In this document: positions 23,763 through 32,366 of the stretch, one piece after another
Layout: the number at the start of each line of letters is the position of its first letter
Numbering within the stretch: the first letter of the stretch is position 1
Assembly (NCBI RefSeq): GCF_900156695.1
Contig: NZ_FTOM01000004.1
Span: 62,001 to 126,000 of the forward strand
DNA: 64,000 bases
Source of the DNA: Phaeovulum vinaykumarii
GTDB lineage: Bacteria; Pseudomonadota; Alphaproteobacteria; Rhodobacterales; Rhodobacteraceae
Direction of reading: 5' to 3'
Notes under the pieces: generated by a model
The model's database searches: none
What the model was told of the DNA's origin: nothing
The model's input: the letters and a program-made list of their open reading frames with translations, nothing else
Made by a program: the position numbers and the translations under genes

Positions 23763-24794
23763 ATGAAGATCGGGCTGGCACTGGGCAGCGGCGGCGCCCG
23801 CGGCTGGGGGCATATCGGCGTTTTACGCGCATTTTACGCAAATGGCCTGACGCCGGACATCATCTGCGGCACCTCGATGGGGGCGCTGGTGGGGGCGATG
23901 GCGGCCTCGGGGGCGCTCGATTCCCTTGAAGACTTCGTGCGCGGCCTCAGCCCCGGCCAGGTGCGCCGGATGATCGACCCCAACCTGGCCGCCGGCGGGC
24001 TGATCGCGGGCACGGCCACCATGCGCAAGTTGCGCGATCTGGGCCTGCGCGCGCGCATCGAGGATCTGGACCTGCCGTTCCTGGCGGTGGCAACCGACCT
24101 CAACGCCGGGCGCGAGGTCTGGCTCCGCTCGGGCGATCTGGCCGAAGCGGTGCGCGCCTCGATCGCCATTCCGGGCATCTTCACCCCGGTCTGGAACGAC
24201 GGGCGCTGGCTGCTGGACGGCGGCATGACCAACCCGGTGCCGGTCTCGGCCTGCCGGGCGATGGGCGCCGATATCGTCATCGCCGTCGACCCCAATGCCG
24301 GACGGTTCGTCCCGGTGGTCCATTCCGCCCCCGGCACGACGCGGGGCGCGGCGGCGGCGGCGGCGCCCCCCGACGGGGTCAAGGCGCAGGCCGCCGCAGA
24401 GGGCGCCGTGACCGAGACCATGGACCCCGCCAAGGGCACGCCCGAACCCGGCGGACGGTTCGACTGGCTGACGCGCGCGCTGCCCGAATTGCCCTTCGAG
24501 CGGCTGTCGCTCGGCATGCCCGAACTGCCGCCCCCCCTGCGCGAGCTTCTCGGCCCCAGCCCCGATCCCGTGCATCGCCCGCCGGGCTATCTCGAGGTGC
24601 TCTCGACCTCGATCGACGTGATGACCGATCACATCCGCCGCAGTCGGCTGGCGGGCGACCCGCCGCATGTGCTGGTGGAATTCGCCCTTCAGGAAATGTC
24701 GGTGCTTGATTTCAGCGCCGCCGGGGCCGCCATCGACGAAGGTCACACCGCGGCCATGGCGCAGATGCCGCTGATCGAGCGCCTTCTGGGCTAG
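23763..24794 (+). CDS. Patatin-like phospholipase family protein (RssA-type)
   Basis: This is a 343-residue protein started at MKIGLALGSGG (23763); upstream frame is not conserved-looking. It has the patatin oxyanion loop G-S-G-G-A-R-G (8-14), nucleophile Ser38 in G-T-S-M-G and the catalytic Asp152 in D-G-G. A long Ala/Pro/Gly-rich insertion (residues about 180-240) separates the core from a C-terminal helical part. It would hydrolyse lipids or acyl esters in the cytoplasm or at the inner membrane face; the substrate is unknown. It is a single gene upstream of a CooA-like regulator. Confidence 0.85.
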   Translation: MKIGLALGSGGARGWGHIGVLRAFYANGLTPDIICGTSMGALVGAMAASGALDSLEDFVRGLSPGQVRRMIDPNLAAGGLIAGTATMRKLRDLGLRARIEDLDLPFLAVATDLNAGREVWLRSGDLAEAVRASIAIPGIFTPVWNDGRWLLDGGMTNPVPVSACRAMGADIVIAVDPNAGRFVPVVHSAPGTTRGAAAAAAPPDGVKAQAAAEGAVTETMDPAKGTPEPGGRFDWLTRALPELPFERLSLGMPELPPPLRELLGPSPDPVHRPPGYLEVLSTSIDVMTDHIRRSRLAGDPPHVLVEFALQEMSVLDFSAAGAAIDEGHTAAMAQMPLIERLLG

Positions 24795-24900
24795 CATCGC
24801 CCATTCCGGGCGCCCGAAGCGCAGGCAGATGGGGGCGCGCGTGCCCCCGCCGGACCGCGCGCCCCTCGCGCCGAAGGGCGCGCCCGCGATAGGATGCGCC

Positions 24901-25581
24901 ATGCGCTCTGTCCACCCCCCTCCCCCTTTGCAGCACGGCCCCGGCGGGGCCGCGGCCGCGCCGCACGGCTGGCTGTCGCGGCTCGAGCGCGGGCGCGTCA
25001 GCCGCCATGCCCCCGGCAGCGCGCTGGCCCGCCCCGAGACCGCCGAACAGGCGCCGCATGACAACCGCTTCTTCGTGCTGACCGAAGGGCTGGCGCGGAT
25101 CAGCCTGATCGGGGCCGGGCGCGAGCTGGTTCTGGGCCATCTGCGCCCCGGCGGCCTTTATGTCAGCCACACCCGCGCCTGGGTCATGGCGGTCGAGGAG
25201 TGCAAGATCACCTCGTGGCCGGTGCGCGACATGCTCGAGCTGGTCTCGCGCGAGCCCGAGCTGGGCGTGCAGGCCTTCCGCGAGATCGGCACCATTTTGC
25301 AAGGCGCGCTGAGCCTGGTCGAGGATCTGGCCTTCCGCCCGGTGGAATCGCGGCTGGCGCGGTTCCTTCTGGCCGAGGCCCTGCGCCAGGGCGGGCCCGA
25401 GCTGCTGCTGGAGGGCAGCACCGAGTCGCTGGCGGCGGGGCTTGGCACCTCGCGGCAGACGCTGTCGACGCTTCTCAACCGGCTGATCCGCGACGGCACG
25501 CTGGCCCGCACCGGACGGCGGCGGCTGAAGCTGTGTGATGCCGCACGGCTGGAAAGAATGGCCGCAGTGTCATCCGGCTGA
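24901..25581 (+). CDS. CooA-like Crp/Fnr-family regulator (probable heme CO sensor)
   Basis: This is a 226-residue regulator. Residues 55-100 form the cNMP-type beta roll; the segment G-G-L-Y-V-S-H-T-R-A aligns with the CooA heme-ligand loop so that His90 falls on the CooA ligand His77, while the redox-switch cysteine is absent, as in several CooA homologues. The dimer helix L-V-E-D-L-A-F-R continues into a helix-turn-helix (175-197, T-S-R-Q-T-L-S-T-L-L-N-R-L-I) very like that of Rhodospirillum rubrum CooA. A perfect CooA-type palindrome lies at its stop codon, before cowN. The combination strongly suggests CO-responsive activation of cowN. A different Crp/Fnr subgroup remains possible. Confidence 0.75.
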   Translation: MRSVHPPPPLQHGPGGAAAAPHGWLSRLERGRVSRHAPGSALARPETAEQAPHDNRFFVLTEGLARISLIGAGRELVLGHLRPGGLYVSHTRAWVMAVEECKITSWPVRDMLELVSREPELGVQAFREIGTILQGALSLVEDLAFRPVESRLARFLLAEALRQGGPELLLEGSTESLAAGLGTSRQTLSTLLNRLIRDGTLARTGRRRLKLCDAARLERMAAVSSG

Positions 25582-25583
25582 CA
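25568..25583. promoter_or_regulatory. CooA-type operator upstream of cowN
   Basis: TGTCA, six bases, TGACA is a perfect palindrome matching the CooA consensus TGTCR-N6-YGACA. It overlaps the stop codon of the CooA-like gene and lies 85 bases before cowN. A weak -10-like TAGGGC at 25606-25611 would place the start of transcription about 42 bases from the palindrome centre, the class II geometry of known CooA promoters. Confidence 0.65.
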
Positions 25584-25667
25584 GAAACGGGCGCGCCGGC
25601 CGCGCTAGGGCTCGGGGCAGAGCGACACCAACTCCGCCTGACACTGCAACACCGAAGGAGGCAGAAG

Positions 25668-25946
25668 ATGAACGACCAGACCCCCGATCGCTATGTCACC
25701 TTCATGGGGCTCGATTGCGACGGCAAGGCCACCAAGATGATGGGCATCCTGGCCGTGCACATGGCCACCAGCCAATCGCGCTGGGTGGGCTATTTCCAGC
25801 AGAAGCTGGAAGAGCGCGCGCGCATGGGCAATGACGATCTGCATTTCATCGGCAGCCAGATCAACGCGCTCCATGCCTTTTTCGAGGAACTCGACGATGC
25901 CGAGGGGCTGGCGCTGCTCGAGCATCTCGAGGAGCATTGCTGCTGA
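25668..25946 (+). CDS. cowN: N2-fixation sustaining protein CowN
   Basis: This is a 92-residue protein with the CowN signature: an N-terminal D-R-Y-V-T-F-M-G-L-D-C-D-G, a central F-Q-Q-K-L-E-E-R-A, then D-D-L-H-F-I-G-S-Q-I-N and the end L-E-E-H-C-C. CowN lets cells fix nitrogen in the presence of carbon monoxide by protecting nitrogenase. In Rhodospirillum rubrum it is controlled by CooA, and here a CooA-like gene and a CooA box lie directly upstream. GGAGG is well placed before the ATG. The presence of cowN implies that nitrogenase genes are elsewhere in the genome. Confidence 0.93.
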   Translation: MNDQTPDRYVTFMGLDCDGKATKMMGILAVHMATSQSRWVGYFQQKLEERARMGNDDLHFIGSQINALHAFFEELDDAEGLALLEHLEEHCC

Positions 25947-26000
25947 GAACGCCCCCGCGGCGCCTGCCCCCCGCGCAAGAGACCCTGCGGGACGGCGGGA

Positions 26001-26035
26001 GCGGGCGGCGGACCCATCGAGGGTCCGCCGCCCGC
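26001..26035. terminator. 15-bp perfect hairpin downstream of cowN
   Basis: GCGGGCGGCGGACCC and its exact complement enclose a five-base loop. The stem lies 55 bases after the cowN stop and faces the end of the convergent tmRNA gene. There is no T-run, so it would be a strong structural barrier or a bidirectional terminator rather than a textbook one. Confidence 0.55.
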
Positions 26036-26173
26036 GCGCAAGGCCCCGAGGGGGGCCTGCGCCGCCCAAGCCCCATTTCGTGCAAGACACCCGCCACGGC
26101 GGACCATGCCAGCAAGCTTCGCAACCAGCACGCGTCGGATGATCTGGATGATATGTGTGTGGGGGGGGAAGGT

Positions 26174-26482
26174 GGAGGCTTCTGTTGCCAGGCGCCTCCG
26201 AGCCCCGCCCTGCGTTGCTACACACAGGGGCTTTAGGTTTCCCGTCTCGCTACCGCTTACGCGGCGAGAGCACGGGGAGCAGCGTTGGTATTGGCTACTG
26301 TAAGTTTTGAACCGATAACGGTGGTATCTCACCGGGTGAAAGCATAACCCCTTTAGACGTCTGTCGATCCTGTTTCGGCCCCATGATCCCTGCTGCAAGG
26401 GTATTGGTGGAGCCGCCGGGTACCGCCCCCGGGTCCAGTCCGCTTATTACGAGCGCGTTTATCACCATAGTTCCGAAGAACA
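26174..26482 (-). ncRNA. ssrA: Transfer-messenger RNA, circularly permuted two-piece form
   Basis: The minus strand carries the alphaproteobacterial tmRNA order. The acceptor piece comes first, with T-arm stem CCGGG/CCCGG and CGGCTCC-A-CCA ending at 26405. A short loop to be removed follows, then the coding piece starting GGGGCCG at 26382. CGGCTCC and GGGGCCG form a 7-bp acceptor stem with one G-U pair. The tag frame at 26295-26257 reads A-N-T-N-A-A-P-R-A-L-A-A and stop. GGAGGC/GCCTCC at 26199-26174 probably ends the transcript. The RNA rescues stalled ribosomes and tags products for proteolysis. The divergent neighbour encodes SspB, the ClpXP adaptor for such tags. End points are approximate. 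Confidence 0.93.
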
Positions 26483-26488
26483 CCCCCA

Positions 26489-26516
26489 AGATAAGGGGCT
26501 GTGCCGCGGCTTGCAA
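26489..26516 (-). promoter_or_regulatory. Probable sigma-70 promoter of tmRNA
   Basis: TTGCAA (26516-26511) and TTATCT (26494-26489) are spaced by 16 bases on the minus strand, giving transcription from about 26482, just before the acceptor piece. Match to consensus is moderate. Confidence 0.5.
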
Positions 26517-26730
26517 GGGGGGCTGGGCCGGGCCTTGGGGGCGCCACGCATTCCGCCCGCCCCGAAGCCCGCCCCGACGGCAGCGCGGGTCACAACGTCG
26601 TGAGGGGCCGGACCAGCACCCCCGCGCACGGCTTTTCCCGCCCCCCCTTTTCATCGGTTTCAAATCCCCTATGCTGACACTCGATCCGTTCGAAGGAGAC
26701 GGAGAGGCAGGACCAGCCGGAGAAGAAGGC

Positions 26731-27204
26731 ATGACGCGCAGCATCGAATATGGCCAGCTGATGCACAAGGCGATGCGCGGCCTCATTCAACAGGTTCTGG
26801 AGGATGTGGCCCGCGACGGTCTGCCGGGCGAGCATCATTTCTTCATCACCTTCGACACGCGCCACCCCGATGCCGAACTGGCCGATTGGCTGCGCGAACG
26901 CTACCCCGAGGAAATGACGATCGTCATCCAGCATTGGTTCGACAATCTCGAGGTCTCGGACGCGGGCTTCGCCGTCACGCTGAACTTTGGCAACACGCCC
27001 GAACCGCTGTGGATCCCCTTTGACGCGGTGCGCACCTTCGTCGATCCGTCGGTCGAATTCGGCCTGCGCTTCGAAAGCCATCTTCCCGACGAGGACGAAG
27101 AGGACGACGACGACGAGGAGAGCGCCGACACCGCCGCGGCCGAGAACGACACCGCCCCGCGCGGCGAGGCCGAGGTGGTCAGTCTGGACACCTGGCGCAA
27201 GTAA
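26731..27204 (+). CDS. sspB: SspB-family ClpXP protease adaptor
   Basis: This is a 157-residue protein started at MTRSIEYGQLMH (26731). The fold region (residues 1-115) includes Y-G-Q-L-M-H-K-A-M-R, H-H-F-F-I-T-F-D-T, W-L-R-E-R-Y-P-E-E-M, I-V-I-Q-H-W-F and V-D-P-S-V-E-F-G-L-R-F, all typical of alphaproteobacterial SspB. A long Asp/Glu-rich linker (about 120-150) precedes a short C-terminal peptide ending S-L-D-T-W-R-K that would dock on ClpX. It delivers tmRNA-tagged proteins to ClpXP, and the tmRNA gene is its divergent neighbour. Upstream ATGs such as 26671 lack the conserved start. Confidence 0.93.
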   Translation: MTRSIEYGQLMHKAMRGLIQQVLEDVARDGLPGEHHFFITFDTRHPDAELADWLRERYPEEMTIVIQHWFDNLEVSDAGFAVTLNFGNTPEPLWIPFDAVRTFVDPSVEFGLRFESHLPDEDEEDDDDEESADTAAAENDTAPRGEAEVVSLDTWRK

Positions 27205-27247
27205 GGCGCGTCGTCGCGGTTGACCCGACATCTCGGCGCGGGAAATC

Positions 27248-29443
27248 TCAGCGCGGCAAGGAACGTTCAGAGGCGGGGCGTTCAGGCGTCGTCCAGGGCC
27301 TGCGGCCGGCAACCTCGGTCGCGCTGGTGATCCCGACCCCCGGCACCGAAGCGGCGCGGCGCCCCGATATGGGCCCCGACATGGGCCCCGATAGGGAACC
27401 TAGCCCCCCCGCATATGGCCAGAGCGCCAGCGCGCCGGTCCGGCGCAGAAGATCGCGGTCGATCACCACGCAATCGCCCGGCCCCTGCGCGGGCGCGGGG
27501 GCAGCCAGCACGACCAAAGCGCCGTCGCGGCAGACCTCGGGCAGGCGGTCGGGGGCCTGCCGGCCCGTCAGATGCACCAGCGCGCGGCCGGCAAACACCG
27601 CGCGCCGCGCCCCCTTGGGCCCGGTGAAGCCGGGACGCGCCGCAGCTTCGGAGACACTGGCGACATCGCCATCGGCCTCGAGCCAGCTTTCCGAGACGAA
27701 CCCCGCGCCATCGCGCGACAATACCCGCCCCGCGGGCGTCATCAGCCCGACCTGCTCGGCCTCGGGCGCGATCAAGAGCGGCGGGCGCGCCGCCCCGGCC
27801 CAGAGCACGAACGCCCCCCCCGCCAGCACCAGCCCGGCGCTGCGCGCGACCCCGCGCCCCAGAACCGCCGTCACCGCCCCCAGCCCCAGGCAGGGCAACA
27901 CCGCGCCGGGCGGTGCAGGCAGCGCCGTCACCGCCCCCTCGAGCCCCGCGACGAATCGCGCCACCCCCAGCATCCAGGCCGTGCCCTGCCCCATCAGCCA
28001 GAGCGCGGGCTCGGCCAGGCCCAGCGGCGCCAGCACCGCCGCCAGCACCCCCGCCGGCATCACCAGCACCCCCATCACCGGCACCGCCAGCAGGTTGGCC
28101 AGAAGCCCGTATTCGGCCATGCGATTGAAATGGGCCGCCGCCAGCGGCGCCGTCACCAGCCCCGCCGCCAGCGAGGCCATCACGATCCCCGCCACCGGCC
28201 GCAGCAGGACAGGCAGCCGCGCCTGCACCCGGCTCCAGGGCGCCAGCACCACGATCAGCGCCACGGTCGCGGCAAAGGACATCTGGAAGCCGGGGCCGGT
28301 CAGCGCCTCGGGCGCGATCACCAGGATGACCAGCGCCGCCACCGCCACGCTGCGCAAAGACAGCGCGCGCCGGTCGATCAGCACCGCCACCAGCATCACC
28401 ACCGCCATGACATAGGCGCGCTGGGTGGCGACGCTGGGCCCGGCCAGCACCAGATAGAAACTGGCCGCGACCAGTGCGATCGCCGCCGCGATCTTTTTTG
28501 TCGGCCAGATCAGCGCCGCGCGCCCCGCCAGCGCCAGCCCATAGCGCACCAGCCCGAAGACAAAGCCCACCACCAGCCCCATGTGCAGACCTGAAATGGC
28601 GATGACATGATAGAGGTTCGACGCCCGCAGCACCGCATTCGTGGCCTCGGACAGGCCCGAGCGGTCGCCCGTCAGCAGCGCCGCGGCCATGGCGCCGGGC
28701 TGGCCGGGAATGCGCGCGCGGATCGCCTGGGCCAGCGCATGACGGGTCCGGTGCACGCGCAGGCCCCAGCCGCCCGGCTCGGGCGGGGCCACGCGCATCA
28801 CCGGCACGCGGGTATAGCCCACCGCCCCCAGCCGGTCGAAAAAGGCATGGCGGCGAAAGTCGAAGGCACCGGGCGCCGCGGGACCGGGGGGCGGCGTCAG
28901 ATGCGCCGTGGCCATGACGCGCATCCCCGGCACCGGCTGAAGCCGCGTCTGATCGCCGTGCAGCGAGATCCGCACGCGCGCGGGCGTGCGCGCGGGCGCG
29001 ACCCGTTCGAGCCGCAGCTGATCCAGCGTCAGCCGCATCAGATCGCGCGAGGACCGGTCGATGCCCACGATCCGGCCCTCGACCGCGCCGTAGAAACGCC
29101 CCTCGAGCACCGGCGCGGCCACCTGGCCCGCGCGCCAGCCGCCCAGAAGAACCCCCAGCGCCACGACCGCAAGCCCCGCGCCCAGAAAGCGCAGCGCCGG
29201 CGGGGCACGCACGCCCAGGCCCACCCCAAGGATCAGCACCCCCGAAAGGGCTGAGCGCAAGGCCGGGCCGGGTTCGAAAGGCGCGGCGAAATAAAGCCCG
29301 ATCCCCAGCGCCAGGAAGACCGGAAGCCACAGGACCAGATCCGCCAGCGCCGCGCCCAGAGCCGCACCCGGCTGGCCCAGGCCGTCGAACGCCGCGCGGC
29401 CCAGACGGGTGAGCGCGTGCCCCCACCCGCGCCGCGGGGGCAT
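27248..29443 (-). CDS. comEC: ComEC/Rec2-family DNA uptake channel
   Basis: This is a 731-residue inner-membrane protein from ATG 29443; farther upstream codons run into a low-complexity repeat. Several N-terminal membrane segments come before a DUF4131-like soluble part (about 100-200), then a Competence domain with many helices, including the landmark A-I-S-G-L-H-M-G near residue 280. The C-terminal part is a degenerate metallo-lactamase-like region without a clear zinc motif. ComEC carries transforming DNA across the inner membrane. It is convergent with sspB and divergent from gltX. Confidence 0.85.
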   Translation of the reverse strand: MPPRRGWGHALTRLGRAAFDGLGQPGAALGAALADLVLWLPVFLALGIGLYFAAPFEPGPALRSALSGVLILGVGLGVRAPPALRFLGAGLAVVALGVLLGGWRAGQVAAPVLEGRFYGAVEGRIVGIDRSSRDLMRLTLDQLRLERVAPARTPARVRISLHGDQTRLQPVPGMRVMATAHLTPPPGPAAPGAFDFRRHAFFDRLGAVGYTRVPVMRVAPPEPGGWGLRVHRTRHALAQAIRARIPGQPGAMAAALLTGDRSGLSEATNAVLRASNLYHVIAISGLHMGLVVGFVFGLVRYGLALAGRAALIWPTKKIAAAIALVAASFYLVLAGPSVATQRAYVMAVVMLVAVLIDRRALSLRSVAVAALVILVIAPEALTGPGFQMSFAATVALIVVLAPWSRVQARLPVLLRPVAGIVMASLAAGLVTAPLAAAHFNRMAEYGLLANLLAVPVMGVLVMPAGVLAAVLAPLGLAEPALWLMGQGTAWMLGVARFVAGLEGAVTALPAPPGAVLPCLGLGAVTAVLGRGVARSAGLVLAGGAFVLWAGAARPPLLIAPEAEQVGLMTPAGRVLSRDGAGFVSESWLEADGDVASVSEAAARPGFTGPKGARRAVFAGRALVHLTGRQAPDRLPEVCRDGALVVLAAPAPAQGPGDCVVIDRDLLRRTGALALWPYAGGLGSLSGPMSGPISGRRAASVPGVGITSATEVAGRRPWTTPERPASERSLPR

Positions 29444-30905
29444 CGACGCAAGGGCGGGCGCGGGTCTCTCCTCGGGCAAGGCGGGCTCCTGTGGGCCTTG
29501 GGGATGGGGATCGAATGGCGGAGCGCAGCCCCCCCCCGGCAGGTGAGGGGGAAGGCGCCGCGGGTGGGATCGCGGGCGCCGCCCGATCAGGCGGGTCGGA
29601 CGCTCCATCGCGCCGAGGGGGGGGGGCGCGCAGGTCCGGGCAGGTCGGATCTGGGCAGGTCGGATCTGGGCAGGTCGGATCTGGGCGGGTCGGATCTGGG
29701 CGGGGCGGATCTGGGCGGGGCGGAGAAGAAGACCGCCGCACAGAGCCGGCCTTGCCCCCCCGCGCATCACCGCCTGTCCGGTGCATGGGTGTCGCGCCCG
29801 CGAAAGAGCCACGGCCGGGGCCCGAATGGCCGGCCCTCGCCGCGCCGCCCTTTACCGCACTGCACGCCAACCCCTGCGGGGTGCCTCGGGCGAGGCCCAG
29901 AGGTGCTGCCCTTGCGCGCCATGGGGCGCGCGGTGCTGCCCTCGACCGCACCGAGCGCCGACCGTCAGCCGGGACGCCGGAAGCCACGGGGCAGACGGAG
30001 ACCGGGCGGGCGCCACCTTGCGCGGGCGTGGCCTGCCACCCGAGGCCGGGCCGCCATCCCGCTGCGGGGATCTTGGGCGGGGGGCTTGGTGGCAGTGGGT
30101 CTTGGGGTGGCCTTCTTGGCGGGCCGTTGCGTCCTTACTGTCGTTGCCTTCCGTGACGTCTTGCCGCTGCGCCGCCGCGCGCCCCTGTCCGGGGTCTTCT
30201 GGCGGCACATCGACATCGCCGGCCGTCCGGGTCTTGCGCCCGGCATGCGACCGACACCTGTCCGCGCAGCGAAGGGCCGGACCCGCGGCCCCGGGACAGC
30301 CGCAATCCGGGGGCCATGACGCAACGCGCCCCGCGCAAAGGATCGTCCGACCCGCGGCGGCCCCTGCCTGGGGGGGCCTTTCCCGGACCGGGCGGCTCCT
30401 TCGCTCGCCCATCGCCCGCGCGGGATCTTGCCTGTATGAAAACTGCCTCGTTTCCGTGTTCTTGGGCGCGCCTTCGCGTGCGCGCCGTGGCTCTGGTGGT
30501 GCCCTGCCCCCTGTGCCGGGGCTTGGGAAGACCGGTCCCGCCCCGAGCCAGAGGCGGGACCGAAAGTCATGGACCAACCGGGTAGATCACCAACCCCGGT
30601 CCAAACGTCCGACGCCCCAGGTCCGTCGGAGGGCGCGCCTGCCAGCGCGCCCCGACCCCTGTCCGTCCGGGCGAAGGAGCCACCTTCCCCCATCGGGATC
30701 CGGACCCGTCCGCGCCCGATGCTGCGCGAACGAAACCCGACGGTGCGCGCCGGTACGATGTTCCCCGACCTGACACGCACCTTCCTTGACGCGGACGTTC
30801 TGCCCGCCATTGCCCGCCCCTGCCTTGCCTATCGAGAGGGGCTTGCCTAAGGATCGCTCGTGAACACTACGCTCATTATGGTTTCTGAAAGGTTAACAAC
30901 CGATC
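29444..30905. other. 1.46-kb gap between comEC and gltX without a convincing gene
   Basis: The region is extremely GC-rich and low in complexity. Open frames exist on both strands but show no conserved motif, codon pattern or ribosome site, and Arg/Pro/Gly dominate. It contains the 15-bp tandem repeat at 29641-29728. The last 60 bases before gltX are AT-richer and probably hold its promoter; GAAAGG precedes the gltX start. Confidence 0.6.
29641..29728. repeat. 15-bp minisatellite upstream of comEC
   Basis: Five full units and a partial sixth of CAGGTCGGATCTGGG follow one another, the later ones with single changes (CGGGT, CGGGG). Read on the minus strand the unit would encode R-P-A-Q-I, but it lies upstream of the likely comEC start. 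Copy number should vary between strains. Confidence 0.9.
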
Positions 30906-32306
30906 ATGTCCGCACCCGTCGTCACCCGTTTTGCACCCTCTCCCACCGGTTATCTGCATATCGGGGGCGCCCGCACCGCGCTTTTCAACTGGCTCTATGC
31001 CCGCGGACGCGGCGGGCGGTTCCTGCTGCGCATCGAGGATACCGACCGCGAACGCTCGACCCCCGAGGCGACGGCGGCGATTCTCAAGGGCCTCGAATGG
31101 CTGGGCATCGACTGGGACGGCGAACCGATCAGCCAATTCGCCCGCCGCGACCGCCACGCCGAGGTCGCGCAGGAGATGCTGGCCCGCGGCAATGCCTACA
31201 AGTGCTTTGCCACGCAGGAGGAAATCGCCGCCTTCCGCGAGGCGGCCAAGGCCGAGGGGCGCTCGACGCTCTACCAGAGCCCCTGGCGTGACGCCGCCCC
31301 CGAAACCCACCCCGACGCGCCCTTCGTCATCCGCCTCAAGGCCCCGCGCGACGGCGCCACGGTGATCGAGGATGCGGTGCAGGGCCCGGTGACCTTCCGT
31401 AACGACCAGCTCGACGACATGGTGCTGTTACGTTCGGATGGCACGCCGACCTACATGCTGGCCGTGGTCGTGGATGACCACGACATGGGCGTGACCCATG
31501 TGATCCGGGGGGATGACCATCTGACGAACGCCGCGCGACAGGCCCAGATCTATGCCGCGATGGGCTGGGACATCCCCGTCTTCGCCCATATCCCGCTGAT
31601 TCACGGCCCCGACGGCAAGAAGCTGTCCAAGCGTCATGGGGCGGTCGGGCTCGAGGAATACCAGGCCATGGGCTATCCCGCGGCGGGGATGCGCAATTAT
31701 CTGTGCCGGCTGGGCTGGAGCCACGGCGACGACGAATTCTTCACCGATGCGCAGGCCCGCGACTGGTTCGACCTGCCGGGAATCGGGCGGGCACCGGCGC
31801 GGCTGGACTTCAAGAAGCTGGCCAATATCTGCGGCCAGCACCTGTCGGCCAGCGCCGAGACGGATCTGATGCCCGAAATCGAGGCATATCTGGCCGCAAC
31901 CGGCGCCCCCGCCCTGGACGAGACGCAACGAAACCGTCTTTTCGCGGCGCTGCCCTTCCTCAAGCAAAGCGCGAAGACATTCGTCGATCTTGTTGAAAAG
32001 GCACGCTTTGCGACGATCAGCCGGCCCGTCGACATCGACGAGAAGGCGGCCAAGGCGCTGGATGCTGTATCCCGTGGTATACTGGGCGAATTGACGCAGC
32101 CCCTGCAAAGTGCTAGCTGGTCCCGTGAAGAGCTGGAGACCGCGGTCGGCACGATCGCCGAGATGCACGGACTGGGCCTTGGCAAGATCGCGGCACCCCT
32201 GCGCGCCGCCCTTGCCGGAAGGACCGCGACCCCCAGCGTTTTCGACATGATGCTGGTGCTGGGCCGCGAGGAAAGTCTGGGACGTCTGTCCGATCAGGCG
32301 TCCTGA
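30906..32306 (+). CDS. gltX: Glutamate--tRNA ligase
   Basis: This is a 466-residue class I synthetase that charges tRNA with glutamate. The HIGH motif is H-I-G-G (18-21) in [12 protein letters not shown], and the KMSKS motif is K-L-S-K-R near residue 240. The anticodon-binding helical domain fills the C-terminal third. Length and motif spacing are normal. GAAAGG lies at good distance before the ATG. It is followed after 60 bases by gltA. Many alphaproteobacteria carry two GltX-like enzymes; whether this one has relaxed specificity cannot be told. Confidence 0.97.
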   Translation: MSAPVVTRFAPSPTGYLHIGGARTALFNWLYARGRGGRFLLRIEDTDRERSTPEATAAILKGLEWLGIDWDGEPISQFARRDRHAEVAQEMLARGNAYKCFATQEEIAAFREAAKAEGRSTLYQSPWRDAAPETHPDAPFVIRLKAPRDGATVIEDAVQGPVTFRNDQLDDMVLLRSDGTPTYMLAVVVDDHDMGVTHVIRGDDHLTNAARQAQIYAAMGWDIPVFAHIPLIHGPDGKKLSKRHGAVGLEEYQAMGYPAAGMRNYLCRLGWSHGDDEFFTDAQARDWFDLPGIGRAPARLDFKKLANICGQHLSASAETDLMPEIEAYLAATGAPALDETQRNRLFAALPFLKQSAKTFVDLVEKARFATISRPVDIDEKAAKALDAVSRGILGELTQPLQSASWSREELETAVGTIAEMHGLGLGKIAAPLRAALAGRTATPSVFDMMLVLGREESLGRLSDQAS

Positions 32307-32366
32307 CGCGCGCGGCACCGCGCGAAGGTCACACCGGCCCCCGGCCGGCGAGCAAAAGGAGCTGAC

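Noticed and set aside
27282-29987. A 901-codon frame on the minus strand parallel to comEC
   Set aside because: It is another frame of the comEC gene, with Gly/Ala/Arg-rich low-complexity translation and no membrane helices.
29781-30810. Possible genes of 280-330 codons in the comEC-gltX gap on both strands
   Set aside because: No ribosome site, no motif, Arg/Pro/Gly-dominated composition, and equal quality on opposite strands.
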